Assembly (NCBI GenBank): GCA_038135065.1
Contig: JAYPWI010000001.1
Coordinates: 124,001-188,000 of the forward strand
Length of the DNA stretch: 64,000 nt
Source of the DNA: JAYPWI01 sp038135065
GTDB taxonomy: Bacteria > Actinomycetota > Acidimicrobiia > Acidimicrobiales > Poriferisodalaceae
Reading direction: 5' to 3'
Positions 1-9,258 of this stretch are shown in pieces; the first letter of the stretch is position 1; the number at the start of each line of letters is the position of its first letter. Position numbers and translations under genes: made by a program. The notes beneath the pieces are model-generated. The model saw nothing but the letters and a program-made list of their open reading frames with translations. It searched no databases and was not told the DNA's origin.

Positions 1-325
1 TTTCCACCAGTTGGAGGAACGTCTCCCGATCGGCATCGGTGGTCAGGTCGAGACAGATCGACCGCTTGTTGCGGTTGCGGATCGCGTAATTGCCCGAATC
101 GACCCGATCCTCGTCGTCGCGCATCCATGGGCCCAGGTGACGGGTCATCTCGCCGGTGGGCGGCTCGACCTTGATCACATCGGCTCCCAGGTCGGCCAAG
201 AACATGCCTGCGTAGGGTCCGGCCAGGGCATGGGTCACGTCGATGATCCGCAGCCCTTGGAGAGGGCCGGTGGGCCCCATTGCCATGGGGGCGGCGTTGT
301 CATGGGCGTCGAGGTGGCTGCTCAT
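1..325 (-). CDS. CaiB/BaiF family (type III) CoA-transferase, N-terminal part; gene continues beyond window start
   Basis: Reading leftward from the ATG at 325, the protein shows the classic class III CoA-transferase opening: GPLQGLRIIDVTHALAGPY, then LADLGADVIKVEPPTGE, and NRNKRSICLDL. These segments form the CoA-binding Rossmann-like N-terminus of the family (formyl-CoA, carnitine and 2-methylacyl-CoA transferase relatives). About 108 residues are present. The catalytic Asp, expected near residue 170, lies outside the window, so the substrate cannot be judged. An in-frame ATG at 334 is an alternative start. The MetE-like gene lies upstream on the same strand with its stop at 384, so the two may be co-transcribed. 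Confidence 0.85.
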   Translation of the reverse strand, partial: MSSHLDAHDNAAPMAMGPTGPLQGLRIIDVTHALAGPYAGMFLADLGADVIKVEPPTGEMTRHLGPWMRDDEDRVDSGNYAIRNRNKRSICLDLTTDADRETFLQLVE

Positions 326-383
326 CCCGTTCATCCTGCCCGACGGAGCAGGGGTGCTGCCGGGCTTTAGGTCCGGTGGCCGC

Positions 384-1397
384 TCAAAAGGCCGCTGCGG
401 CCCTCACCAGGTTGAGGACGAGTCGGATCGCATCGTCGTGGGGAACGCGGCCGCACCCACACGAGGTCGACACGAGCAGACGTGCCGGGTCGACCACTGC
501 GGCCAGGTCCTCCATCTGGGAGTGGTAATGGTCGACGGGCTGGGGTGGGCTCTTGACGTCGGCGATCCCGGCCACCACCTCCATCGATGTTGGTACTCCG
601 TCGAGGAGGTCCCGTTCTGACCACTGGCCGGCATAGGAGCACTCGAGCAGGGCCCGGTCGATCCGACCGTCGAGTGCCTGCAACAGCGGGAGGAGCGACC
701 GGAGGTTCTGCACCTGGGTCGACGGTTGGCGAGCGATGTCGCCCAGGCAGAAGTGAACCGACCGTCGGATCCCGGTGGGGAGACCGGCGAAGGGGGCAGC
801 GATCAACTCAGCCAACTCGTCGATCGGGCGATCCTGGTGGGCGCACGCGATGGCCTCCGATGGGGCGTCGAGCTGGATGTCGGTGGCTCCGGCGGCCACC
901 AGCGCATCGACCTCGGCAGCGACCACCGCCACCAGGTCGGCGAGGGCCCCGTCCGTCATCTCCTCAGGTGGGAACGAGAGTCCGACGGTGAACGGTGACG
1001 GCACGGCGGCTTTGTGAAGTCGCTGCTCGATGGCTCGTTCGCGGATGAAAGCGGCGGCGTGTCCAAGTCCGCGCGGGGCCTCGATGGTGCCCGTCACCCG
1101 GTAGCGAGCCACCCCTTGCTGACCCCGACCGACGTCCCGGAGCCGGTCGGCGGTCACCCCGGTGAGTCGGGGGGGCACGGTATGGACGAAGTCGGGGGCG
1201 AAGACCTCCCCGCCCGTGATCTGGTCCAGCCCACAGGCCAGCATCTCGTCCATGGCCACCCGGGCTGCACCCACGAGAGCATCGGCAACAGCCGGGTCGC
1301 TCTCGCCGACCTCGCCCTTCCAGAACGGCCGCAGGGCCGGTCGTTGACCGAAGGGGGGAGGCCAACTCCCCACCGCCGTGGTGCGAACCGAGGTCAT
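384..1397 (-). CDS. MetE C-terminal-like protein (cobalamin-independent methionine synthase catalytic-domain family)
   Basis: The 337-residue protein resembles the isolated catalytic half of cobalamin-independent methionine synthase, a UroD/MetE-like barrel. The zinc-ligand pattern is visible in order: H215-x-C217 in HFCLGD, E252 in LECSYAG and C313 in STSCGCG. It lacks the N-terminal half of true MetE (about 750 residues). It is therefore more likely a stand-alone methyltransferase acting on another thiol or corrinoid-type partner, as in many archaea and actinobacteria. The start VRTTAVGSWPPPFG matches the family's first strand. An MFS gene is divergent 62 bases away. Confidence 0.75.
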   Translation of the reverse strand: MTSVRTTAVGSWPPPFGQRPALRPFWKGEVGESDPAVADALVGAARVAMDEMLACGLDQITGGEVFAPDFVHTVPPRLTGVTADRLRDVGRGQQGVARYRVTGTIEAPRGLGHAAAFIRERAIEQRLHKAAVPSPFTVGLSFPPEEMTDGALADLVAVVAAEVDALVAAGATDIQLDAPSEAIACAHQDRPIDELAELIAAPFAGLPTGIRRSVHFCLGDIARQPSTQVQNLRSLLPLLQALDGRIDRALLECSYAGQWSERDLLDGVPTSMEVVAGIADVKSPPQPVDHYHSQMEDLAAVVDPARLLVSTSCGCGRVPHDDAIRLVLNLVRAAAAF

Positions 1398-1459
1398 GAC
1401 CGGTCAGGGTAGTTCGGGCCATCGAGCCCGATTCGGAGTGAAGGCGTAGATTCTCGGAC

Positions 1460-2701
1460 GTGCCCCCTCTGTCCGGACCGTTCGTTGCCCTGCGCAACAG
1501 GGCCTACGCCCGGCTGTGGTCCGGATCGCTGCTGGCCACCAGCGCATTCATGATGTCGTTCATGCTCGTTCCCAGCGTGGCCTACAAGATCTCGGGTTCC
1601 AACGCCGCCGCCGGGTTCGCCCAGATGGGTTCCGGGATCGCCATGCTCACCGTGTCACCGATCGGTGGCGTGATCGCCGATCGCATGTCCAAGAAACCGC
1701 TCGTGCTGATCGGTCAGTCGGTGCCAGCCACGGTGATCCTTGCCACAGGGATCCTCATCACGACCGACCACATCACGGTGCCCGTTCTCACCGGCGCAAC
1801 CCTCATGATGGGGCTCGGATTCGCCTTCATGGGGCCCGCTCGCCAAGCCTGGGTTGCCGAGTTGGTTCCTGGGCCGGAGTTCCCCAATGCGGTCGCCCTC
1901 CAGCAGATCGCAATGAACGTTGCCCAAGTGCTCGCCCCCCTGTTCGTGGCCGTGCTGGTGGGCACCGTGTTCGATGTCGGCGGGGCCTACCTGTTCATGG
2001 CGTCCCTGTTCGCCATCGTCCTTCCGCTGACCCTGAGCCTTCCCAGTAAGCCAGCGCCCTCCCGGGAGCACCGTCCACTTCTCGCGGATCTGGCCGAAGG
2101 CGTCCGCTACGTGTGGGGGCAGCCCCGCCTTCGCATCCTGTGGGTGGGATTCGTGGGTCTGGTGGTGTGCGGCTTCGCCTTCCAGACGCTGCTGCCGGGG
2201 CTGTTGGATCGGGAATTGGGTCGGGAGCCGACCGACATCGGTCTCATGTTCCTGGTGCTGGCCGTCTTCGGCTTGATCGTGAACCTGCCCCTGGCCGGGG
2301 TGGCGGGAACGCCAAAGGCCTGGGTCGTCCTCCTCGGGATGGGGTGGTTGATGGCAGCCGGGTTCTTCGCCCTAGCCGCCGCCCCGACCATGGCGCTCGC
2401 CGTGGTGGCCGGTATCCCGCTCGGTATCGGTCGTTCGGGTTTCATGTTGCTCGACCAGGCCCTGCTGATGGCCAATGCTGACCGGGCCTTCCACGGTCGG
2501 GTGGTCTCGTTGACCATGATGGGATTCGGGTCCCAGGCCCTGCTTGCGCCCCTCTGGGGCGCAGTGGCCGACTGGATCGGGGTACGGGCCACCCTGGTCG
2601 TGGTGGGTACGGTCGCAGCTGCGGTCACTGCCGGTCTGGGGTTGGGGCTTGCCGTGGTCCATCGGGCCGATGCGCGGCACGGTGAGCAGGCGCAGCGGTG
2701 A
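1460..2701 (+). CDS. MFS transporter
   Basis: A 413-residue membrane protein starting at GTG 1460. It has about 12 hydrophobic segments and the MFS loop signature between segments 2 and 3 (GGVIADRMSKKP, about residues 73-84). The sequence after segment 4 (GLGFAFMGPARQAWVAELV) resembles the EntS/DHA3-type drug or siderophore exporters. The substrate is unknown. Its TGA overlaps the GTG of the following M16 peptidase by four bases, so the two are probably translated from one message. Confidence 0.85.
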   Translation: MPPLSGPFVALRNRAYARLWSGSLLATSAFMMSFMLVPSVAYKISGSNAAAGFAQMGSGIAMLTVSPIGGVIADRMSKKPLVLIGQSVPATVILATGILITTDHITVPVLTGATLMMGLGFAFMGPARQAWVAELVPGPEFPNAVALQQIAMNVAQVLAPLFVAVLVGTVFDVGGAYLFMASLFAIVLPLTLSLPSKPAPSREHRPLLADLAEGVRYVWGQPRLRILWVGFVGLVVCGFAFQTLLPGLLDRELGREPTDIGLMFLVLAVFGLIVNLPLAGVAGTPKAWVVLLGMGWLMAAGFFALAAAPTMALAVVAGIPLGIGRSGFMLLDQALLMANADRAFHGRVVSLTMMGFGSQALLAPLWGAVADWIGVRATLVVVGTVAAAVTAGLGLGLAVVHRADARHGEQAQR

Positions 2702-5523
2702 GGTGGGTGAGAGCGGCCGCTGCGGTTGCGGCTACCGGGCTACTCGCCGTCGCATGCTCTTCGGGATCCAGACCCACCGAGGAAGGGGGTGCGACGGTCC
2801 CGACGACGGCAGTCGCGGGGACGCAGATCCAGCCAGACCCCGACGTGGTCATCGGTCAACTCGACAATGGCCTGACGTACTACGTGCGATCCAATGACCG
2901 CCCCGGCGGCACCCTCGAGCTCCGCCTCGTCGTGCGGGCTGGGTCACTTCACGAGGAGGTAGCGGGTAGTGGCATCGCGCACTTCACCGAGCACATGCTG
3001 TTCAACGGCACCGCTGCCTATCCGGGGAACTCTCTCAATGAGGCACTGCGCGAGTTGGGCACCGAGTTCGGTCCCGATCTCAACGCGTACACCTCCCATG
3101 ACGAGACGGTGTTCGAGCTGAGCCTGCCCTCCACCGACGACGCAACGATCACGGCCGGCTTCGCAATTCTCGACGAGTGGGCTGAGCGTGCCCTGATCGA
3201 GGACGCAGACACGGTGGAGGAACGAGGGGTCATCCGGGAGGAGTTCAGGCTGCGAGCCGAGTCGTTCGACGGGGTGGTCTTCGAGTCGTTCGACGAGCTG
3301 TACACCTCCGGGTCGGCGTACAGCGGTCGAACCCCGATCGGCACCGAGACGTCGATCGAGTCCACGACGGCAGCACAGGTCCGGGCCTTCTACGACCGCT
3401 GGTACCGGCCTGACCTGATGGCCATCGTGGCGGTCGGCGATGTCGATACCAGGCGACTCGAGACCGAGATCATCGAACGCTTCTCGGACAACGCGCCTCG
3501 TGTAGAGGGCTCTGCTGATCCCGTCGGGTCAGCGGCCGGGCTCCTGACAGAGCCCTACGTGGAAGTCATCGCCAACCCCGACGCTCCAGAGGCTTACGTT
3601 TCGCTCGACGTTTCACTCCCCCTCCGGCCCCGGGGAACGGTCGAGGGTGAGCGGCTGCTGTTGCTCGACGAGGTGGTGGCTGCGCTCATCCAGCAGCGGT
3701 TGGACGATCTCGTTGCGCAGGGAGGATCCGAGGTGCTCCGCCCATTCGCAGGGAACTTCGACTACACGCGGGCCCGTCGATTCCTCGGGTTCAACTTCGC
3801 AGCCGATGATGAGGCCCTCGGACTCACCGAGGTCCTCGGCGAGCTGCAGGCCATCGCCACACAGGGGTTCGGTGAGAGCGAACTCGAGCGGGTGCTGGCC
3901 GATCTGCGATCGGGGGTGGACCAACTGCTCGCAGGGGCGGGCTCCCGCCAAGACCGCGACTTTGCCGACAGCTACGTCGAACACTTCCTCGTCGGCCAGG
4001 TCATCGACAGCGCAGCGGATGCCCATGCGCGGCTGGTCGGGGAGCTCGATGTGCTCGACACAGCTGCGGTGTCGGCTCACTTCGCGGACATGTGGGGGGC
4101 ATCGGCGCCCCTGGTGATTGTCGTGGGTCCCGATCAGGCCTCCCTGCCAACCGAGGACGACCTTTGGGCGGCCATCGCAACCGGTCAAGGGGTTACCGAG
4201 TCTGCGGTTGCGGCGCGTGGGGACGCAACCCTGCCCGAGGCTGCAGCTCCGGTGAAGGAGGTGGACCGGACCGCTCATGATGATCTGTCGGCGGTCGAGC
4301 TCCGGTTCGCCAATGGGGTTCGGGTGCTCTTCCGGTATTCCGACGTTGAACAGGGCCGGGTGGATCTATGGGCTGAGAGCCTGGGAGGTTGGTCGTTGCT
4401 CGATGTCGGGGAGGGTGCCCTCGTTGGCACGGTAACGAATGCCGTTGGGCTGTCGGGCGTCGGCGACCTCGACGCCGTCGACCTCGACATCGCCCTCCAC
4501 GGGGCGGATGTGTCTGTCACCCCCTACATCGGCGCCACCGAGGAGGGCCTCGTGGGCAGCGGAACTGCCGAAGATCTGGACCCCCTTCTGCAGCTGCTGG
4601 CCCTGCGCATGACTGCGCCGCGGGTCGATCCCGGGGCCCTCGCCGAAGCGGTGGAGGCCAGCCGTACCCAGCTACGGCAGGTTGGGTCCGACCCGACGTT
4701 CGCGTCGTACGTCGATCTGCTCGACGCCCGTACCGGAGGAGATCCTTGGTACCGGCTCCTTCCCACCCTCGACGAGTTGGAGGCCCTGACGGCAGCCGAT
4801 GCGCTTGCCCTGTACCGGGGTCGCTTCGGCGCAGTGGACGACCTGGTCGTGGTCATCGTCGGCGATGTCGATGCCGCCGATGTGGCGACGATGGCACGCC
4901 AGCACCTGGGCACATTGCGGGCCGGTGGAGCCGACACATGGATCGACCACCTTCCCCCTGCGCCGCCAGGTGTCACCAGCCGTTCCATGGGGGCCGGTCC
5001 GAACGACTCGGGCGCCGGGTTCGACGTGCTGATGGCGACCGACGTCAGTCTCTCCGAGAGCGAGCGCCAAGCCCTGCTCGTCCTCGAGAATCTCCTCAAC
5101 AATCGTCTTGTCGAGCAGGTGCGCGAGCAGTTGGGCGCGTCCTACGGTGGGGGACAGGTCTTCATCGAGGTCTCCAACAGACCTCGCGAGCTGGTTGACG
5201 TCGTGCTGTCGGTGAGCGGAGATCCAGCGCGGGTCGAAGAGCTCCACGAGGTCGTGCTGGCGGTGGTGGCCGATGTGGCGGACAACGGACCTTCTTCGGA
5301 GGAATTCGAGCAGGCCCGTCGCGTGGTGCAATCCGACCTCGACACCTATGGCAACTGGGATCTCCTGGTCGAGTTGATGGACCGGGCCCGCCTGGGGGCC
5401 GATGCCCCGACCCTGACCGGGTCCTACGCTGCCCTCATCGGCCTCGAGCAGGGGGACGTGGCCGCAGCAGCGCGCCTAGTCCTCCACCTCGACGACCGCA
5501 TCGAGGTCTTCCGTCGCCCCTGA
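2698..5523 (+). CDS. M16 family (pitrilysin/insulinase) zinc peptidase, lipoprotein
   Basis: The 941-residue protein has an N-terminal lipoprotein signal: basic MRWVR, a hydrophobic run, then the lipobox LAVAC with Cys20. It is probably anchored on the outer face of the membrane. The inverted zinc motif HFTEH is at residues 95-99, and E175 sits 76 residues after H99, as the family requires. The length and the second, inactive half after about residue 520 (no HxxEH) fit a full clam-shell M16 peptidase that degrades peptides. It starts at GTG 2698, overlapping the MFS gene by four bases. Its last 48 bases overlap the end of the convergent reductase gene. Confidence 0.92.
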   Translation: MRWVRAAAAVAATGLLAVACSSGSRPTEEGGATVPTTAVAGTQIQPDPDVVIGQLDNGLTYYVRSNDRPGGTLELRLVVRAGSLHEEVAGSGIAHFTEHMLFNGTAAYPGNSLNEALRELGTEFGPDLNAYTSHDETVFELSLPSTDDATITAGFAILDEWAERALIEDADTVEERGVIREEFRLRAESFDGVVFESFDELYTSGSAYSGRTPIGTETSIESTTAAQVRAFYDRWYRPDLMAIVAVGDVDTRRLETEIIERFSDNAPRVEGSADPVGSAAGLLTEPYVEVIANPDAPEAYVSLDVSLPLRPRGTVEGERLLLLDEVVAALIQQRLDDLVAQGGSEVLRPFAGNFDYTRARRFLGFNFAADDEALGLTEVLGELQAIATQGFGESELERVLADLRSGVDQLLAGAGSRQDRDFADSYVEHFLVGQVIDSAADAHARLVGELDVLDTAAVSAHFADMWGASAPLVIVVGPDQASLPTEDDLWAAIATGQGVTESAVAARGDATLPEAAAPVKEVDRTAHDDLSAVELRFANGVRVLFRYSDVEQGRVDLWAESLGGWSLLDVGEGALVGTVTNAVGLSGVGDLDAVDLDIALHGADVSVTPYIGATEEGLVGSGTAEDLDPLLQLLALRMTAPRVDPGALAEAVEASRTQLRQVGSDPTFASYVDLLDARTGGDPWYRLLPTLDELEALTAADALALYRGRFGAVDDLVVVIVGDVDAADVATMARQHLGTLRAGGADTWIDHLPPAPPGVTSRSMGAGPNDSGAGFDVLMATDVSLSESERQALLVLENLLNNRLVEQVREQLGASYGGGQVFIEVSNRPRELVDVVLSVSGDPARVEELHEVVLAVVADVADNGPSSEEFEQARRVVQSDLDTYGNWDLLVELMDRARLGADAPTLTGSYAALIGLEQGDVAAAARLVLHLDDRIEVFRRP

Positions 5524-6546
5524 CGCAGCTGGGCTTCCCGCCGCTCCTGCTGCAGCTTGCAGGCTTGCTGCGCTGTGACCCCCGGGTCCGAGGCCCCGGG
5601 CGGCCGCGTCGTCGCACAGATCGCGAAGGATCCGGTTGAGTGGGGTCGGTATCCCGAGCTGCTCACCGAGGCGAACGATCGCACCGTTGAAGTGGTCGAC
5701 CTCGACCGTAGGGCGACCTGCCGTGAGGTCTTGCCAGGTGCTGGGGTAGGAGTTGGTCCCCGGGACACCACGGTCCCGTCGCTCCCAGGTTCCCTCCTGG
5801 CGGAGATGAGCGATCTGCTCGCGGGGGCTTCGTCGCCCCATCGACTCGTAGGGGATCCCAGCCGCCTCGAGGACGTCGGCCGCTTCTTCTTCGACGTCGG
5901 CGCTGAACCATCGGTTCTCGGGATCGACGGTGGATTCCTGGACTGACATGTCGGTCAGGGCCAGGAAGGCATTGCCCAGGTTCCGGACCAGCTTTCCCCA
6001 CTTGTTGGCCTGGACCTCGTCGTGGAGACGAGGGTCGAGGCCGCCGTTCGCCAGGTCGACCTCGAGGCGCTGGCAGACATCGTCGATCCCGGTTGGCCAG
6101 CGACCGATGACGAGTCGGTGCCCGGCGCTGTGCCAGACGTGGCCGGGTGTCTCGATCGCTCCTCCGATCAGCACCGTGCATCCGTAGACCCGGAATCCGC
6201 CAGCCGCCAACTCGATCTCGTTGGTGACCCCGTTCTGGCAGCACACCAGGGGAAGGTCGCGGTACACCTCGGCGTGGGCCGCCATCGTGGCGGGGGTGTC
6301 GCCGCTCTTGGTGGCCAACAACACGACGGTGTCGGCGTCGAGGTCGAGATCGTGGGCCTGCCGGGATGCCGGGAGATCGAAGGTGCCCTCCGTCAGGCCC
6401 GTCATGGTCAGGCCGTGTTCCGACAGCGCCTCGAGGTGGGCACCCCGTGCCACGAGTTGCACCCGGGCCCCACCCTCGGCCAGGCGGGCACCGATGATCG
6501 ATCCGATCGCCCCTGCGCCGTGGATCACGTAGTTGGGTCTGGTCAT
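5476..6546 (-). CDS. 2-dehydropantoate 2-reductase-like protein (ApbA/PanE family)
   Basis: I chose the ATG at 6546, giving 356 residues beginning MTRPNYVIHGAGAIGSIIG, with the NAD(P)-binding GxGxxG at the N-terminus. The family Lys (NKWGKLVRNLGNAFLAL, about residue 190) and a C-terminal helical half with ENRWFSADVEEEA and a PSTWQDL...VEVDHFNG segment are present. The latter matches the PanE substrate-binding motif SSMLQDI...TEIDYING. The family reduces ketopantoate and related 2-oxo acids. Many actinobacterial paralogues are not PanE itself, so the substrate is open. The low-complexity Ala/Ser/Gly tail overlaps the M16 gene on the other strand by 48 bases. Confidence 0.85.
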   Translation of the reverse strand: MTRPNYVIHGAGAIGSIIGARLAEGGARVQLVARGAHLEALSEHGLTMTGLTEGTFDLPASRQAHDLDLDADTVVLLATKSGDTPATMAAHAEVYRDLPLVCCQNGVTNEIELAAGGFRVYGCTVLIGGAIETPGHVWHSAGHRLVIGRWPTGIDDVCQRLEVDLANGGLDPRLHDEVQANKWGKLVRNLGNAFLALTDMSVQESTVDPENRWFSADVEEEAADVLEAAGIPYESMGRRSPREQIAHLRQEGTWERRDRGVPGTNSYPSTWQDLTAGRPTVEVDHFNGAIVRLGEQLGIPTPLNRILRDLCDDAAARGLGPGGHSAASLQAAAGAAGSPAASGATEDLDAVVEVED

Positions 6547-6550
6547 CGGC

Positions 6551-6949
6551 TCACCCCCACGGCCCATGTCCGGCCGGGGCATTCCACACCTCGGTGATGC
6601 GCCCCTGCTCGACGACGAAGATCTCGATCCCGCTGATGGTGTGGACGTCGCCGTCGTGGTCGACGAGGTCCGCTTCGTAGGCACTGGCTACCGATCGACC
6701 GTCATCGACGGCGATGAGGGTGGAGAATCTCATCGAGCGGAACTGGGCGTGGAAGTCGGCGATGCGTGCCCGGGACTGCTCCACGGTGAGGGCGATCCGT
6801 TGGCCATCGGACTCGTGGCGGATCATCGGATCGGCGACCAAGTCCCACAGCGCGTCGAGGTTGCGGCGGTGGTACAGCTCCTCGGTGTAGCGATCGACCA
6901 CCTCGGCGGGTGAGCTGGGGTGGTCGTGTCCGGCGGCCTCGGGTGTCAT
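6551..6949 (-). CDS. SnoaL-like/NTF2-fold protein
   Basis: The 132-residue protein has the NTF2-like layout: an N-terminal helix (AEVVDRYTEELYHRRNLDALWDLVADPMIRHES), a central helix with ADFHAQFRSMRFSTLIAV, and C-terminal strands (HTISGIEIFVVEQGRITEVWNAP). Members act as small cyclases, isomerases, hydrolases or ligand-binding proteins. There is no basis here to pick one. Its stop lies four bases before the start of the ketopantoate-reductase-like gene on the same strand, so the two probably form an operon. The P450 gene is divergent 59 bases away. Confidence 0.8.
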   Translation of the reverse strand: MTPEAAGHDHPSSPAEVVDRYTEELYHRRNLDALWDLVADPMIRHESDGQRIALTVEQSRARIADFHAQFRSMRFSTLIAVDDGRSVASAYEADLVDHDGDVHTISGIEIFVVEQGRITEVWNAPAGHGPWG

Positions 6950-7008
6950 CTCCTCATCGTCGCAGACCGGGGTCGGGGCTGCACCAGTCGCAGCGTTAGC
7001 CTGGCCGC

Positions 7009-8277
7009 ATGCGTAGCTGGAACACGACCCACGCGAACCTCATCGATGCCGAGTTCTGGGTCAGGCCGATGGCCGAGGTCGATGCCGAAGTCAATCGGCT
7101 GATCGCCGAGGCGCCATTGGACTGGTTCGAGGAGATCCAGCCCGACGAGGCCATCGTGCCCCCTGGCCCCGGGTACTGGAGCGTGACACGTCACGCAGAC
7201 ATCGCCGAGGTTTCTCGGCAGCCCCAGATCTTCAGCTCGGCCAACGGCATCGTGGTGGGGGACACCCCGATGGAGATCACCGAGTTCTTCAGCTCGATGA
7301 TCGTGATGGACGATCCCCGCCATGCCCGCCTGCGACGCCTGGTCTCCAAGGGCTTCACCCCACGCATGCTGGCCCAACTCGAGGGAGCCGTGCAGCGGGT
7401 GGCGGCCGACATCGTCGATGACATCGCCGAGCGGGGAAGCTGCGACTTCGTCACCGATGTCGCAGCTGCCCTTCCCCTGCGGATCGTCTGCGACCTGATG
7501 GGCATCCCTGACTCGGAGTACGCCGGGGTGTTCGAGCGCACGAACATCATCCTTGGAATCTCCGATCCCGAGTTCCAGCCCGAGGGCGTCGACTTCATCA
7601 CCGCCTTGCTCACCGCCGGGCAGGATCTGGCCCAGCTCATGGGGGAGGTCGCTGCAGCAAAGCGGGGCGGCGACGGCACCGATCTGACGAGTGTGTTGGT
7701 CAACGCTGAACTCGACGACGACCAGCTCACCGCATCCGACCTGGCCAGCTTCTTCATCCTCTTGGTGGTGGCAGGCAACGAGACCACCAGGAACGCCATT
7801 TCCTGGGGGCTTCACTACCTGACCCAGCACCCGGACCAGCGAGCCCTTTGGGCTGCCGACTTCGAGGGCGTGGCCCCGACCGCAATCGAGGAGATCGTGC
7901 GGCTGGCCAGCCCGGTCACCTACATGCGTCGGACCGTCACCCAGGACACGGTGTTGGGCGGCCAGGACCTGACCGCCGGGGACAAGGTCTGCATGTTCTA
8001 CCTGGCCGCCAACCGGGACCCTTCGGTGTTCGTTGATCCAATGCGGTTCGACGTGCGGCGGGACCCCAACCCTCAGTACGGCTTCGGGGGTCCAGGCCCG
8101 CATTTCTGTCTCGGCGCCCACCTGGCTCGACGGGAGATCACGGTGATGTTTCGGGAGTTGTTCGATCGGCTGCCCGACATCGCCAGTGTGGAAGAACCCG
8201 ACCGATTGATGTCGTCGTTCATCCATGGGGTGAAGCACCTCCGAGCCGAGTTCACTCCGACCTCGTCCGGACGCTGA
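7009..8277 (+). CDS. Cytochrome P450
   Basis: A 422-residue soluble bacterial P450. Visible motifs are the oxygen-activation helix AGNETT (about residues 255-260), ExxR (E295-R298) and the haem loop FGGPGPHFCLGAHLAR with Cys367 as iron ligand. The sequence resembles the CYP124/125/142 group of actinobacterial sterol or fatty-acid hydroxylases, but a subfamily cannot be assigned by eye. No ferredoxin or reductase gene is adjacent. It is followed by an alpha/beta hydrolase on the same strand after 76 bases. Confidence 0.93.
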   Translation: MRSWNTTHANLIDAEFWVRPMAEVDAEVNRLIAEAPLDWFEEIQPDEAIVPPGPGYWSVTRHADIAEVSRQPQIFSSANGIVVGDTPMEITEFFSSMIVMDDPRHARLRRLVSKGFTPRMLAQLEGAVQRVAADIVDDIAERGSCDFVTDVAAALPLRIVCDLMGIPDSEYAGVFERTNIILGISDPEFQPEGVDFITALLTAGQDLAQLMGEVAAAKRGGDGTDLTSVLVNAELDDDQLTASDLASFFILLVVAGNETTRNAISWGLHYLTQHPDQRALWAADFEGVAPTAIEEIVRLASPVTYMRRTVTQDTVLGGQDLTAGDKVCMFYLAANRDPSVFVDPMRFDVRRDPNPQYGFGGPGPHFCLGAHLARREITVMFRELFDRLPDIASVEEPDRLMSSFIHGVKHLRAEFTPTSSGR

Positions 8278-8353
8278 TCTGGCGGTCCGGATACAGTTGC
8301 CCGCTGCGCCGCAAGCGGCCGGTGTATGCACCCTGCGTTCCCTGGAGGAATCG

Positions 8354-9238
8354 ATGTCGAACTTCGCCGATGTCGGAGACGTGACCATCTGCTACGACAC
8401 GTTCGGGAACCCCGACGACCCGGCGCTGCTCTTGGTGATGGGGTTCACTGCCCAGATGATTGCCTGGGACGAGGGGTTTTGTTCAGGTCTTGCCGAGCAC
8501 GGATTGCACGTCGTCCGCTTCGACAATCGGGATTGTGGGTTGAGTTCCAAGATCGAGGGGACCGACTTCGATCCAGCAGGGTTCATGGCTGCCCAGGCGG
8601 CCGGTGGGACCCTGCCGACGGTGCCCTACAGCTTGGCCGACATGGCCGCTGACGGCATCGGGCTGCTCGATGCGTTGGGAATCGGGCAGGCCCACATCGT
8701 CGGCGCGTCGATGGGCGGCATGATCGTCCAGCAGATGGCCATCGATCATCCGACCAGGGTGCTGAGCATGACCTCGATCATGTCCACCACGGGAAATCCC
8801 GATTACTTCCAGAGCAGCGACGACGCGATGGCCACCCTGTTGGCTCCGCCGCCGGCGGATCGCGATGGGTATGTCCAGGCCTCGACTGCGGCGTCGGTCT
8901 GGAGTAGCCGTCGCTACTTCGACGCAGATCGGGCTCGGGCGCGGGCTGCGGCGGCGTACGACCGGTCCTTTTACCCCGAGGGCGCCGGCCGTCAGATGGC
9001 GGCTATCGCAGTCGGTGGTGATCGTGAGGCGGGTCTGGTCACGGTGGAGGTCCCGACGCTCGTCATTCACGGACGGGATGACACTCTGATCATGCCGTCC
9101 GGCGGCGAGCGCACGGCGGAACTCGTTCCGGGTTCGACCCTCCTGATGGTGGGCGATATGGGCCATGATCTTCCCGAGCCGCTGTGGCCCCTGTTGACGG
9201 GGGCAATCGCCGGACTGACACGGGGGGTCGGCGTCTAG
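8354..9238 (+). CDS. Alpha/beta hydrolase
   Basis: The ATG at 8354 is preceded by a good ribosome site (GGAGG about eight bases upstream) and gives 294 residues. An in-frame extension upstream to 8297 lacks one. The fold signatures are the oxyanion segment LLVMGF, the nucleophile elbow GASMGG with Ser119, an acidic residue in the HGRDDTLIM loop (D242/D243) and His271 in GDMGHDLP. The FDNRDCGLSS strand is typical of actinobacterial hydrolases acting on small esters or lactones. The substrate is unknown. Position behind the P450 suggests, but does not prove, a joint oxidative pathway. Confidence 0.88.
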   Translation: MSNFADVGDVTICYDTFGNPDDPALLLVMGFTAQMIAWDEGFCSGLAEHGLHVVRFDNRDCGLSSKIEGTDFDPAGFMAAQAAGGTLPTVPYSLADMAADGIGLLDALGIGQAHIVGASMGGMIVQQMAIDHPTRVLSMTSIMSTTGNPDYFQSSDDAMATLLAPPPADRDGYVQASTAASVWSSRRYFDADRARARAAAAYDRSFYPEGAGRQMAAIAVGGDREAGLVTVEVPTLVIHGRDDTLIMPSGGERTAELVPGSTLLMVGDMGHDLPEPLWPLLTGAIAGLTRGVGV

Positions 9239-9258
9239 CAATCTGCCCGGCGCAGCAA

